Notes: a model not told the origin generated them from the letters alone. 44,455 bases of DNA from Cupriavidus cauae (GCF_008632125.1 NZ_VWRN01000047.1:1-44455); one strand, 5' to 3'. Counted from the stretch's first letter, positions 6,378 to 14,927 are shown. Numbers and translations: made by a program.

Positions 6378-8522
6378 GTGTCCGCCGATCTCGCCCTCGC
6401 TCCCGCCGCAGCACTGTCCGATCCGATCGCTCCGAGCGTTCCGGCCGACCCGGCCGCTCCGGCCGACTATCTCGCCGCGCTCAACCCCGAGCAGCGTGAA
6501 GCGGTCGAGCACGCCACCGACCGGCCGCTGCTGATCATCGCCGGCGCAGGCTCTGGCAAGACCAATACGCTGGCGCACCGCGTCGCGCATCTGCTGCTGG
6601 GCGGTGCCGATCCGCGGCGCATCCTGCTGCTGACGTTCTCGCGGCGCGCCGCGGTCGAGATGGGCCGGCGCGTCGAGCGCATCGTCGACCAGGCCTTCGC
6701 GGCCCGCAACGGCACCACCTCGTCGGCCAACCCGGGCCGCGCCGCGCTGCAATGGGCCGGCACCTTCCACGCGATCGGCGCGCGCCTGCTGCGCGAATAC
6801 GCGGAGACGCTGGGGCTGTCGCCCTCCTTCACCATCAGCGACCGCGGCGACTCGGCCGACCTGATGAACGTGGTGCGGCACGACCTCGGCCTGTCGGCGC
6901 AGAACGCGCGCTTCCCGCGCAAGGAAACGTGCCTGGCGATCTATTCGCGCGTGGTCAACACCCAGTTGCCGCTCGAAGAGGTGCTGCAGCGCCAGTTTCC
7001 GCGCTACGCGATGTGGGTGGACGCGCTGCGGGCGCTGTTTGCCGGCTATGTCGAGGCCAAGCAGAAGCAGCAGGTGCTCGACTACGACGACCTGCTGCTG
7101 TACTGGGCGCAGGCGCTGGCCGAGCCGGCGCTGGCGCGCGACATGGGCGAGCGCTTCGACCATGTGCTGGTCGACGAATACCAGGACACCAATGCGCTGC
7201 AGGCCGCGGTCCTGCTGTCGCTCAAGCCCGACGGCCGCGGCCTGACCGTGGTCGGCGACGACGCGCAGTCGATCTACGCGTTCCGTGGCGCCACCGTGCG
7301 CAACATCCTCGACTTCCCGCACCGCTTCTCGCCGCCGGCGGGACAGGTCACGCTGTCGCGCAACTATCGCTCGACGCAGCCGATCCTGGCCGCCGCCAAC
7401 GCGGTGATCGGGCTGGCGGCCGAGCGCTTCACCAAGGACCTGTGGTCCGACCGCGCCAGTGCCGAGAAGCCCGGCGTGGTGGTGGTGGGAGACGAGACCG
7501 AGCAGGCGCGCTTCGTGGTCGAGCGCATCCTCGCGCGGCGCGAGGAAGGGCTGGCGCTGATGGCGCAGGCGGTGCTGTTCCGCGCCGCCGACCACAGCGC
7601 GCAGCTCGAACTGGAACTGGTCCGCCGCAACATCCCCTTCGTCAAGTTCGGCGGGCTCAAATTCCTCGAGTCGACCCACGTCAAGGACATGCTGGCGGCG
7701 CTGCGCTGGCTGGAGAATCCGCGCGACCGCATGGCGGGCTTCCGCACGCTGCAGCTGATGCCGGGCGTCGGGCCCAAGACCGCCGCCCGCGTGCTCGACG
7801 GCCTGGAGCTCGCCAGCGATCCGCTGTTCGCGCTCGAATCGTTCGAGGCGCCGCCGGCCGCGGCCGAGGCATGGGCGGAACTGGTCGCGCTGGCGCGCGA
7901 GGCGATGGCGCCCGCGGCGGCATGGCCGGTCGACTTCGAGCGCGTGCTGCGCTGGTACGAGCCGCATCTGGAACGCCTGCACGACGATGCCGCCGCGCGC
8001 GCCGCCGACCTGCAGCAGCTGGCGCGCATCGCCGCGACCTACGGCTCGCGCGAACGCTTCCTGACCGAGCTGACGCTGGATCCGCCGGACGCCTCCAGCG
8101 ACGAATCGGGCGTGCCGCTGCGCGACGAGGACTACCTGATCCTGTCGACCATCCATTCGGCCAAGGGCCAGGAATGGAAGGCGGTCTACGTGCTGAACGC
8201 CGTGGACGGCTGCCTGCCGTCCGACCTGGCCACCGGCACCACCGAGGAGATCGAGGAGGAGCGCCGGCTGCTCTATGTCGCGATGACGCGCGCACGCGAC
8301 CATCTCGACATCGTCGTGCCGCAGCGCTTCTACGTGCATCAGCAGCCCGGCATGGGCGACCGCCACGTGTACGCGTCGCGCACGCGCTTCCTGCCCAATC
8401 GCGTGATGCCGCATTTCCACAGCCGCGCGTGGCCGCCGCCTCCGCCGGTCGACGCGGCGCCGCAGCGCGCGTCGCTGCCGGCGGTCGACCTGGCCGCGCG
8501 GATGCGCAATATGTGGCGGTGA
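6378..8522 (+). CDS. UvrD/Rep-family superfamily 1 DNA helicase, 714 aa
   Basis: The protein carries the full SF1A motif set: Q motif LNPEQREAVEH, motif I AGAGSGKT (about residues 55-62), motif II VDEYQDT (near 265), motif III GDDAQSIYAFRGA, motif IV RNYRSTQ, motif V STIHSAKGQEW (near 590) and motif VI YVAMTRARDHL (near 633). It is an ATP-dependent 3'-5' DNA helicase for repair or replication restart. At 714 residues it resembles the UvrD/Rep/PcrA size class. I chose the GTG at 6378 as the only plausible start before the helicase core; no ribosome binding site is visible. The Ala/Pro-rich first 30 residues are probably disordered. Whether it is this genome's main UvrD or a paralogue cannot be told from one window. 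Confidence 0.93.
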   Translation: MSADLALAPAAALSDPIAPSVPADPAAPADYLAALNPEQREAVEHATDRPLLIIAGAGSGKTNTLAHRVAHLLLGGADPRRILLLTFSRRAAVEMGRRVERIVDQAFAARNGTTSSANPGRAALQWAGTFHAIGARLLREYAETLGLSPSFTISDRGDSADLMNVVRHDLGLSAQNARFPRKETCLAIYSRVVNTQLPLEEVLQRQFPRYAMWVDALRALFAGYVEAKQKQQVLDYDDLLLYWAQALAEPALARDMGERFDHVLVDEYQDTNALQAAVLLSLKPDGRGLTVVGDDAQSIYAFRGATVRNILDFPHRFSPPAGQVTLSRNYRSTQPILAAANAVIGLAAERFTKDLWSDRASAEKPGVVVVGDETEQARFVVERILARREEGLALMAQAVLFRAADHSAQLELELVRRNIPFVKFGGLKFLESTHVKDMLAALRWLENPRDRMAGFRTLQLMPGVGPKTAARVLDGLELASDPLFALESFEAPPAAAEAWAELVALAREAMAPAAAWPVDFERVLRWYEPHLERLHDDAAARAADLQQLARIAATYGSRERFLTELTLDPPDASSDESGVPLRDEDYLILSTIHSAKGQEWKAVYVLNAVDGCLPSDLATGTTEEIEEERRLLYVAMTRARDHLDIVVPQRFYVHQQPGMGDRHVYASRTRFLPNRVMPHFHSRAWPPPPPVDAAPQRASLPAVDLAARMRNMWR

Positions 8523-8529
8523 GCCGGGC

Positions 8530-8650
8530 GTAGTGGTCGTAGGGCCGTAGCAGCCGTCGTTGCCGCGCCGGCCGTAGTTGCCATAGGCGACGTAGCCGCC
8601 ATGGCGTCCGCAGCAACCATAGGGGCCGTAGGCCGTAGCCGCCGTGCCCG
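8530..8650. repeat. GCCGTAG-type degenerate repeat downstream of the helicase
   Basis: GCCGTAG, GCCGTAGCAG, GCCATAGG and similar words recur about ten times with irregular spacing. On the minus strand this reads as a Gly/Tyr-rich peptide frame, but that frame continues without a break into the antisense of the helicase and has no believable start. The 328-bp stretch from 8523 to 8850 otherwise holds only the promoter for the ferredoxin gene. Confidence 0.6.
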
Positions 8651-8747
8651 TTATGCTGCGCTCGCGACGAGGGCCTCAAACCAGCGCCTCCTGTGCGCCA
8701 TAGCTAACACCCACCGCGGCGTGGCGCTGCAGACGCCGCCATGCGGT

Positions 8748-8775
8748 CGAAACGGCCCCCGGCTCGCCGTATAAT
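8748..8775 (+). promoter_or_regulatory. Sigma-70-type promoter for the ferredoxin gene
   Basis: A perfect TATAAT at 8770-8775 is preceded, with a 16-bp spacer, by TCGAAA at 8748-8753 (4 of 6 matches to TTGACA). Transcription would begin near 8782, giving a leader of about 70 nt. Confidence 0.6.
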
Positions 8776-8850
8776 TCCGAGCTTCCCACCGTTCCGACCG
8801 GCGCCAAGCCGCGCGCGCGGCCCAGCCGAGCGCGCCGCGCCCTCCCACGC

Positions 8851-9171
8851 ATGAGCAGCTACTACCAGCACCACGTCTTCTTCTGCCTGAATCAGCGCGA
8901 GCCGGGCGAAAACTGCTGCGCCAACCACAACGCGAAGGCGATGCAGGAATACGCCAAGAAGCGTTGCAAGGAGCTGGGCATCGCCGGCGGCGAGGGACGG
9001 GTGCGGATCAACAAGGCGGGCTGCCTGAACCGCTGTGAACTCGGTCCGGTACTGGTGGTCTACCCGGAGGCCGTTTGGTACACATTCGTCGACGAGCAGG
9101 ACATCGACGAGATCATCGACAGCCATCTGATCCACGGCAAGCCGGTCGAACGCCTGATGGTGGATCGCTGA
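8851..9171 (+). CDS. Thioredoxin-like [2Fe-2S] ferredoxin
   Basis: The 106-aa protein matches the (2Fe-2S) ferredoxin family with a thioredoxin fold, as in the Shethna-type ferredoxins and NuoE-like domains. Candidate cluster ligands are Cys12, Cys22 or Cys23, Cys58 and Cys62; the last pair lies in GCLNRCELGP, and a spacing of about 34 residues between the second and third ligands is typical. It should transfer electrons in the cytoplasm; the partner is unknown. It starts about 70 nt after a good promoter and is followed 83 bp later by a hydrolase gene on the same strand. Confidence 0.9.
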   Translation: MSSYYQHHVFFCLNQREPGENCCANHNAKAMQEYAKKRCKELGIAGGEGRVRINKAGCLNRCELGPVLVVYPEAVWYTFVDEQDIDEIIDSHLIHGKPVERLMVDR

Positions 9172-9254
9172 GCGCCGCGCGCGCAGGCGCATCCGCATCC
9201 ATCCGCCGCCCACGCCCACTTTCGTTTCGACCCCGGATTTCCGCCCTTCCTGCC

Positions 9255-9899
9255 ATGAACGCGCATACCCAGGTACTCACCGTTGCCGGTCCCGCCGGCG
9301 CGATCGACGTCTCGGTCGACCTGCCGCAGGCCGCCCCGGTGCGCGGCCTCGCGCTGGTCGGCCATCCGCATCCGCTGTTCGGCGGCACCAAGGACAACAA
9401 GGTCGCGCAGACGCTGGCGCGCGCCTTCGTGCAGCTGGGCTACGCCACCGTGCGGCCGAACTTCCGCGGGGTCGGCGGCACCGCCGGCGAGCATGACAAC
9501 GGCCAGGGCGAGCAGGACGATCTGCTGGCGGTGATCGACTGGATGCGCCAGCAGCGCGACTGGTCCGCCGACGCGGCAACGCTGCCGCTGGCGCTGGCCG
9601 GCTTCTCGTTCGGCAGCTTCGTCGTCAGCCATGTGGCGCGGCGCCTGGCCGAGGCCGGCACGCCCGCCGAGCGCTTGGCGATGGTCGGCACCGCGGCCTC
9701 GCGCTGGCAGGTCGCGCCGGTGCCGGCCGACACCATCGTGATCCACGGCGAGCAGGACGAGACCGTGCCGCTCGCCAGCGTGCTCGACTGGGCGCGGCCG
9801 CAGGAACTGCCAGTCACGGTGATTCCGGGCGCCGACCATTTCTTCCATCGCAAGCTGCATCTGATCAAGCAGCTCGTCGTCAATGCGTGGCAGCGCTGA
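9255..9899 (+). CDS. Alpha/beta hydrolase, 214 aa
   Basis: This compact alpha/beta hydrolase has the nucleophile elbow GFSFGS, the acid residue in GEQDETVPL and the catalytic His in GADHFFH. The oxyanion-hole region HPHPLFGGTKDNKV and the RPNFRGVGGT loop are typical of small bacterial hydrolases related to CocE/dienelactone hydrolase. The substrate is unknown. The ATG at 9255 fits the usual family N-terminus; the frame is open upstream but without a convincing start. It lies between the ferredoxin and dacA, all on the plus strand. Confidence 0.88.
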   Translation: MNAHTQVLTVAGPAGAIDVSVDLPQAAPVRGLALVGHPHPLFGGTKDNKVAQTLARAFVQLGYATVRPNFRGVGGTAGEHDNGQGEQDDLLAVIDWMRQQRDWSADAATLPLALAGFSFGSFVVSHVARRLAEAGTPAERLAMVGTAASRWQVAPVPADTIVIHGEQDETVPLASVLDWARPQELPVTVIPGADHFFHRKLHLIKQLVVNAWQR

Positions 9900-10013
9900 G
9901 CCCGGGCATTGAGCGGGTGGCCATGGCAATCCGTGGCCGCCGTTCCTTGCCCTGCCGCCACGCCCGCGTGGCGGCGCGACGCTGCCCTTTCTCTCTTGTC
10001 GGAACCTGAAAAC

Positions 10014-11219
10014 ATGTTCAATCAAGCTTCGCCGCTGTTCTCCCACCGCATCGCCCACACCCTGCTGGCCAGCGCCGCCGTGCTCGCGCTCGCCAGCGCA
10101 CCGCTGACGGTGCGCGCGCAGGCCGTGCCGATGCCGCAGGTGGCGGCCAAGGCGTGGATGCTCTACGACGTCACCAGCGGCCAGGCGCTCGGCTCGCAGA
10201 ATGCCGATGCCCGCATCGAGCCGGCTTCGCTGACCAAGATCATGACCGCCTACCTGGCCTTCCAGGCGCTGAAGGAAAAGCGCCTGACGCTGGACCAGGC
10301 CGTGGTGCCGACCAATCTGGTGCTGAAGGTCAAGAGCGACGAGTCGCGCATGTTCATCGAGCCGAACAAGCCGGTCACGGTGCAGGACCTGCTGATGGGC
10401 CTGATCGTGCAGTCGGGCAACGATGCCGCGCTGGCGCTGGCCGAGGCGGTCGGCGGCTCGGAGGAAGGCTTCGTCGCGATGATGAACCGCGAGGCCCAGC
10501 GCATGGGCATGAAGAGCACGCACTTCACGAATACCGACGGCATTCCCGACCCGAACCACTACACCACCGCGGCGGACCTGGCGATCCTGACCACGCGCCT
10601 GATCCAGGACTTCCCCGAGTACTACGGCATGTACTCGCAAAAGGAGTTCACCTATAACAAGATCAAGCAGCCCAACCGCAACCGCCTGTTGTACATCGAT
10701 TCGACCGTGGACGGCGTCAAGACCGGCCACACCCGGTCCGCGGGCTACTGCCTGATTTCCTCGGCCAAGCGCCCGCTGGCCAACGTGCCGAACGGCTCGC
10801 GCCGCCTGATCTCGATCGTGATCGGCACCACCAGCGAACAGGTCCGCACGCAGGAAAGCCTGAAGGTGCTGAACTACGGCTTCCAGTTCTTCGACACGCT
10901 GCGCCTCTACGACAAGGGCCAGGTGCTGGCCACGCCGGACATCTACAAGGGCAGCAACGACACCATCAAGATCGGCGTCCGCGACGAGACCTACGTGACC
11001 GTGCCCAAGGGCACCGCGGGCCGTCTGAAGCCGGTGCTGGAGCGCCAGGAGCTGCTGGTGGCGCCGATCACGGCCGGCCAGCAGGTCGGCACCGTCAAGC
11101 TGATGGACGGCACCACCAAGGTGGCCGAGTTCCCGGTGGTCGCGCTGGAGGAGGTGCAGGAAGCCGGCTTCTTCGGCCGCATCTGGGACACCATCCGCCT
11201 GTGGTTCAAGCGCAAGTAA
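10014..11219 (+). CDS. dacA: D-alanyl-D-alanine carboxypeptidase (PBP5/6 type)
   Basis: The 401-aa protein has a signal peptide ending near residue 37 (VRAQA). It carries all three active-site motifs of class C low-molecular-weight penicillin-binding proteins: SLTK at 72-75 with the acylated Ser72, SGN at 134-136, and KTGH at 236-239. A beta-rich PBP5-type C-terminal domain follows, and the last residues (GRIWDTIRLWFKRK) form the amphipathic helix that anchors the enzyme to the periplasmic face of the inner membrane. It removes the terminal D-Ala from peptidoglycan pentapeptides and limits cross-linking. The DUF493 gene follows after 23 nt and is probably co-transcribed. Confidence 0.96.
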   Translation: MFNQASPLFSHRIAHTLLASAAVLALASAPLTVRAQAVPMPQVAAKAWMLYDVTSGQALGSQNADARIEPASLTKIMTAYLAFQALKEKRLTLDQAVVPTNLVLKVKSDESRMFIEPNKPVTVQDLLMGLIVQSGNDAALALAEAVGGSEEGFVAMMNREAQRMGMKSTHFTNTDGIPDPNHYTTAADLAILTTRLIQDFPEYYGMYSQKEFTYNKIKQPNRNRLLYIDSTVDGVKTGHTRSAGYCLISSAKRPLANVPNGSRRLISIVIGTTSEQVRTQESLKVLNYGFQFFDTLRLYDKGQVLATPDIYKGSNDTIKIGVRDETYVTVPKGTAGRLKPVLERQELLVAPITAGQQVGTVKLMDGTTKVAEFPVVALEEVQEAGFFGRIWDTIRLWFKRK

Positions 11220-11242
11220 CACGCAACAAGGAGGCCGCCGCC

Positions 11243-11533
11243 ATGAGCGCCGACAACACCGACAACGGGCGCGACCAGCCTTCGCTGATCGAATACCCGA
11301 GCGATTTCCCCATCAAGGTGATGGGCGCGATGCAGGACGGCTTTGCCGAGGCCATCGTCACGCTGGTGCAGGAATTCGACCCCGGCTTTCATGCCGGCAA
11401 GATGGAGATGCGCCCCTCGCGCAACGGCAACTACCTGGGCCTGACCGTGACGGTCTGGGTCACCAGCCGCGAGCAGCTGGACGACCTGTATCGCGCGCTG
11501 ACCGCGCATCCGATGGTCAAGGTGGTGCTGTAA
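11243..11533 (+). CDS. ybeD: DUF493/YbeD family protein
   Basis: The 96-aa protein matches the YbeD family: LIEYPSDFPIKVMGA near the start, a central FHAGKMEMRPSRNGNYLGLTV strand pair (shown only in outline) and the C-terminal ALTAHPMVKVVL. YbeD has an ACT-like fold and a possible regulatory role, often encoded beside dacA and the lipoate genes. The start ATG at 11243 is fixed by a strong AAGGAGG ribosome binding site at 11228-11234. In related genomes lipB and lipA usually follow; here the next gene is rlmI, so the lipoate genes are not adjacent. Confidence 0.92.
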   Translation: MSADNTDNGRDQPSLIEYPSDFPIKVMGAMQDGFAEAIVTLVQEFDPGFHAGKMEMRPSRNGNYLGLTVTVWVTSREQLDDLYRALTAHPMVKVVL

Positions 11534-11542
11534 CGCGACGAT

Positions 11543-11580
11543 GGCGCCGGCTTCGGCCGGCGGTGCCTGTCCCTTTCCAC
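11543..11580 (+). terminator. Possible UUCG-loop hairpin after ybeD
   Basis: GCCGGC-TTCG-GCCGGC at 11546-11561 forms a stable hairpin with a UUCG tetraloop. It is followed by a pyrimidine-rich tail with only a short T run (CCCTTT), so termination is uncertain. Confidence 0.35.
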
Positions 11581-11702
11581 CGCGCCGCTCTTACCGCGCC
11601 GCTTTACCGTTCCCTCCAGGCCCTGTCCCGCAGGCCGGGGAGGAAAGCGAACCGCGCGGTGAACCAGAAGGCCGCCGCTGCGCGGCCTCCCTTCCCTGAA
11701 TC

Positions 11703-12911
11703 ATGAATACCCTGACCCTGAAGCCCGGCAAGGAAAAGTCCCTGCTGCGCCGCCATCCCTGGATCTATGCGACCGGCATCGACCGCGTCGAGGGCCGTGC
11801 CGAGCCCGGCGCCACCATCACGGTGCGCGCCGCCGACGGCCGCTTCCTCGCCAAGGCGGCCTACAGCCCGCACTCGCAGATCCGCGCGCGCGTGTGGACC
11901 TTTGACGAGAACGAGCCGGTCGACCATGCGCTGATCAAGCGCCGCGTCGCCACCGCGGTGGCGCATCGCCGCCAATGGGTCAGCGACAGCGACAGCGACG
12001 CGGTGCGGCTGGTGTTCGGCGAGGCCGACCGGCTGCCCGGGCTGGTGGTCGATTACTACGGCGCCGGCCGCGGCGCCGAGCACGCCCAGCTGGTCTGCCA
12101 GTTCAACGCCGCCGGCGTCGAGCAGTGGAAGGACGCGATCGTGCAGGCGCTGATCCGGGAGACCGGCTGCCCCAACGTCTACGAGCGCTCCGACGCCGCG
12201 GTGCGCGAGCGCGAGGGGCTGGCGCTGGTGACCGGCGTGCTGGCCGGCGCCGAGCCCGACCCCGAGCTCTCGGTCACCGAACACGGCGTGCGCTACTACG
12301 TCGACGTGCGCAACGGCCACAAGACCGGCTTCTATGTCGACCAGCGCGACAACCGCAAGCTGGTCGGCGATCTCGCCGAAGGGCGCGAGGTGCTGAACTG
12401 CTTCTGCTATACCGGCGGCTTTTCGCTGGCGGCGCTGCGCGGCGGCGCGGCCTCGGTGGTGTCGATCGATTCGTCGGGCGAGGCGCTGAAGATTGCCGAG
12501 GGCAATGTCGCGCTGAACGGCTTCGATGCGGGACGTGCGACCTGGCTCGACGCGGACGTGTTCAAGTCGTTGCGCCAGTTCCGCGCCGAGGGCCGGCAGT
12601 TCGACCTGATCGTGCTGGACCCGCCGAAGTTCGCGCCGTCGGCCCAGCATATCGACCGCGCCGCGCGCGCCTACAAGGAAATCAACCTGGTCGGCATGCA
12701 GCTGCTGCGCCCGGGCGGGCTGCTGTTCACCTACTCGTGCTCGGGCGCGATCGGCATGGAGCTGTTCCACAAGATCGTGGCCGGCGCGGCCACCGACGCC
12801 CGCGTCGATGCGCGCATCCTGCGGCGGCTGTCGGCCGGCACCGACCATCCGATGCTGGCGGCCTTCCCCGAGGGCGAATATCTGAAGGGGCTGCTGCTGC
12901 AGCGTGTGTAA
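11703..12911 (+). CDS. rlmI: 23S rRNA (cytosine-C5)-methyltransferase, RlmI-type
   Basis: The 402-aa protein has an N-terminal PUA-like RNA-binding domain (LRRHPWIYATGIDRVEG), a central RlmI-like domain and a C-terminal Rossmann-fold SAM methyltransferase. Visible motifs are NCFCYTGGFSLAAL (SAM binding, about 232-245), LDPPKFAPS (motif IV, about 305) and YSCSG (about 343-347), whose Cys is in the position of the catalytic nucleophile. RlmI forms m5C1962 in 23S rRNA. One feature differs from its neighbours: in related genomes this gene is not usually placed after ybeD. The gene ends before a repeat and the terminator at 13164. Confidence 0.92.
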   Translation: MNTLTLKPGKEKSLLRRHPWIYATGIDRVEGRAEPGATITVRAADGRFLAKAAYSPHSQIRARVWTFDENEPVDHALIKRRVATAVAHRRQWVSDSDSDAVRLVFGEADRLPGLVVDYYGAGRGAEHAQLVCQFNAAGVEQWKDAIVQALIRETGCPNVYERSDAAVREREGLALVTGVLAGAEPDPELSVTEHGVRYYVDVRNGHKTGFYVDQRDNRKLVGDLAEGREVLNCFCYTGGFSLAALRGGAASVVSIDSSGEALKIAEGNVALNGFDAGRATWLDADVFKSLRQFRAEGRQFDLIVLDPPKFAPSAQHIDRAARAYKEINLVGMQLLRPGGLLFTYSCSGAIGMELFHKIVAGAATDARVDARILRRLSAGTDHPMLAAFPEGEYLKGLLLQRV

Positions 12912-12925
12912 GCACCGACGGACGC

Positions 12926-13015
12926 AATGGGCGCGCATGGGCACGCATGGGCACGCATGCGCCGCGCAGGAGCCGTGCAGGAACGCATGGGACCGCGTAC
13001 CAGCGCATAGGAGCG
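12926..13015. repeat. Degenerate GGGCACGCAT repeat after rlmI
   Basis: Repeats such as GCGCATGGGCACGCATGGGC, with ACGCATGGGAC and GCGCATAGG variants, run from just after the rlmI stop. The 483-bp stretch 12912-13394 holds this array, an intrinsic terminator, and the promoter and operator of the nitronate monooxygenase gene. Confidence 0.65.
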
Positions 13016-13163
13016 CGCCGCGTTGCGCGCGCCGCCGGCCGCTTCATCGAGACGTCACCGCCTCGTCCCCGGATCGTCATATTGCCCCTCTACCATGCCG
13101 TTGACGGCTTCGGCATTGGCAGGTGCCCGCCGTCGATGTATCAGTCTTCGTGGTAATTGCCCC

Positions 13164-13187
13164 GCCCCGGACGCGGGGCTTTTTTTT
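13164..13187 (+). terminator. Intrinsic terminator
   Basis: GCCCCG-GACG-CGGGGC (13164-13179) is followed directly by eight T residues. This is a textbook rho-independent terminator. It would end rlmI transcription, or a short transcript starting between 13020 and 13140. Confidence 0.9.
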
Positions 13188-13324
13188 GCCTCGCGTGTTC
13201 CGCAAGGGCGCCGACCGCGGGGCAGGGCCGGATTCGCGCTAGATTGGTGGGGCTGGATCGGAATTGCACTTCGGCTAGACCCGCGCTTCTAATGCCGCGA
13301 TAACGCCCCAACAAGGGAAGTCCC

Positions 13325-13343
13325 TATAATCGAACGATCGTTC
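13325..13343 (+). promoter_or_regulatory. -10 element and overlapping 12-bp palindrome, TetR-type operator
   Basis: TATAAT at 13325-13330 is followed one base later by the perfect palindrome GAACGATCGTTC (13332-13343), which would cover the transcription start. No good -35 is visible. TetR-family repressors commonly bind such GAACGnnCGTTC palindromes in Burkholderiales. No TetR gene lies in this window. Confidence 0.6.
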
Positions 13344-13394
13344 AGAACATCGATGCCACGCAGCGCCACGCTTGCCGTGGGTCAAGGAGACACC

Positions 13395-14372
13395 ATGCCC
13401 GCCGCCAAACATATCCCCGCCGCCCTGCAGAAGCTGACGCTGCCCGTGATCGCGTCGCCGATGTTCATCGTCAGCTATCCGGAACTGGTGCTGGCGCAAT
13501 GCAAGGCCGGCATCGTCGGTTCGTTTCCGGCGCTGAACGCGCGCCCCGCCGAACTGCTCGACGAATGGCTGACGCAGATGCAGCAGGAGCTGGCGGCCTT
13601 CCGCGCCGCCAATCCCGATGCCACGATTGGCCCGATCGCGGTCAACCAGATCGTGCACGCGTCGAACGCGCGGCTGGAGCAGGACGTGCGCGTCTGCGTC
13701 GAACACAAGGTGCCGATCTTCATCACCTCGCTGCGCGCGCCGGTCAAGGAGATGATCGACGCGGTGCACAGCTACGGCGGCATCGTGCTGCACGATGTGA
13801 TCAACCTGCGCCATGCCGAGAAGGCCCTCGAGGCCGGCGTCGACGGCCTGATCCTGGTCGCCGCGGGCGCCGGCGGCCATGCCGGCACGCTGTCGCCGTT
13901 CGCGCTGGTCGGCGAGGTGCGCCGCATCTTCGATGGCCCGATCGCGCTGTCGGGCTCGATCGCCACCGGTGACGCCGTGCTGGCGGCGCAGGCGATGGGC
14001 GCGGATTTCGCCTATGTCGGCACGCGCTTCATCGCCTCGCAGGAAGCGCATGCCAGCGAAGCCTACAAGCGCTCGATCACCGATGCGGCGGCCGCCGACA
14101 TCGTCTACACCAACCTGTTCACCGGCGTGCACGGCAACTACATCCGCGAGAGCATCCTCAATTCGGGGCTCGATCCGGAGAACCTGCCGCAGGCCGACAA
14201 GAGCAAGATGGATTTCTCCAGCGGCAGCTCCAAGGCCAAGGCGTGGAAGGACATCTGGGGCGCGGGCCAGGGCGTGGGGCAGATCGACGCGATCCAGTCG
14301 GCCGGCGAGATTGTCGCGCGCATGAAGGCCGAGTACGATGCGGCCAAGGCGCGCCTGTGCGCCGTCAACTGA
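13395..14372 (+). CDS. Nitronate monooxygenase (2-nitropropane dioxygenase family)
   Basis: The 325-aa FMN-dependent TIM-barrel protein shows the N-terminal LPVIASPMFIVSYPELVLAQ strand-loop in outline, the FMN-binding AAGAGGHAG segment with His162 in the position of the catalytic base, and GSIATGDAVLAA for phosphate binding. Nitronate monooxygenases oxidise alkyl nitronates such as propionate-3-nitronate; some relatives act as enoyl reductases. I chose the ATG at 13395 because AAGGAGA sits at 13384-13390; an upstream in-frame start at 13353 lacks one. The promoter overlaps a TetR-like palindrome, so expression is probably repressed without an acyl or nitro ligand. Confidence 0.9.
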   Translation: MPAAKHIPAALQKLTLPVIASPMFIVSYPELVLAQCKAGIVGSFPALNARPAELLDEWLTQMQQELAAFRAANPDATIGPIAVNQIVHASNARLEQDVRVCVEHKVPIFITSLRAPVKEMIDAVHSYGGIVLHDVINLRHAEKALEAGVDGLILVAAGAGGHAGTLSPFALVGEVRRIFDGPIALSGSIATGDAVLAAQAMGADFAYVGTRFIASQEAHASEAYKRSITDAAAADIVYTNLFTGVHGNYIRESILNSGLDPENLPQADKSKMDFSSGSSKAKAWKDIWGAGQGVGQIDAIQSAGEIVARMKAEYDAAKARLCAVN

Positions 14373-14440
14373 CCGCAGCCGCAGCAACCGCCGTAGCCGC
14401 TGCCATAGCCGCCGCGGTCGCCGCTGCAGACCGCTGGAGA
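14373..14440. repeat. CCGCAGC/CCGCCATAGC short repeat
   Basis: CCGCAGC, CCGTAGCCG, CCATAGCCG and CCGCGGTCG follow one another irregularly between the nitronate monooxygenase stop and the DUF454 gene. Confidence 0.5.
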
Positions 14441-14504
14441 TTCCCCGCTGGATAAGCCCCCTGTCGTCATTGCCGAGGTCCGGCGCAGCCGCCGCGAACG
14501 CCTG

Positions 14505-14927
14505 GTGCGCGCGGCCTGGGCCACGCTCGGCATCGTCTGCATGGTGCTGGCGGTGCTCGGCGTCTTCCTGCCGGTGCTGCCGGCCACGCCCTTCGTGCTG
14601 CTCGCGGCGGCCTGCTTCGCGCGCGGCTCCGAACGCTTCCATGACTGGCTGATGCGCCATCCCCGGCTCGGCCCGATCGTGCACGACTGGCAGCGCCATC
14701 GCAGCATCCCGCTGCGCGCCAAGATCGTGGCGATCGCGACGATGTGGATCTCGCTGCCGACCACCGCCTGGGTGCTGCGCGCCCGGCCCGCGCTGTCGAT
14801 CGCGCTGCTGGTGCTGGGCGCCGTGGCCACCGCCTATCTGCTGTACCTGCCGACGCGGCCGCGCGGCGGCCACGGACCGGCAAGCACCGCGCCGCCGTCC
14901 GAGCCGGAGCCGCCGCGGCAGGGCTGA
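14505..14927 (+). CDS. DUF454 (YbaN-like) inner-membrane protein
   Basis: The 140-aa protein has three to four hydrophobic helices. The family signature is GVFLPVLPATPFVLLAAACF near residues 19-38, followed by a cytoplasmic basic loop (RHPRLGPIVHDWQRHRSIP) and a second hydrophobic pair. DUF454/YbaN is a small integral inner-membrane family of unknown function. I use the GTG at 14505. The frame is open upstream to about 14448 with the basic sequence AEVRRSRRERLVRAA, so the true start may be earlier with a non-ATG codon. Its stop codon forms the first unit of a 13-bp tandem array. Confidence 0.82.
   Translation: MRAAWATLGIVCMVLAVLGVFLPVLPATPFVLLAAACFARGSERFHDWLMRHPRLGPIVHDWQRHRSIPLRAKIVAIATMWISLPTTAWVLRARPALSIALLVLGAVATAYLLYLPTRPRGGHGPASTAPPSEPEPPRQG

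Noticed and set aside
5943..8420. Very long minus-strand frame antisense to the helicase
   Set aside because: It lacks known motifs, and the plus strand encodes all helicase motifs in order.
8530..8680. Gly/Tyr-rich minus-strand peptide after the helicase
   Set aside because: The frame runs straight into the helicase antisense, has no supported start, and the composition follows from the GCCGTAG repeat.
13095..13292. Plus-strand ORF starting MPLTASALAGARRRC across the terminator
   Set aside because: It reads through a perfect intrinsic terminator and has no ribosome binding site.
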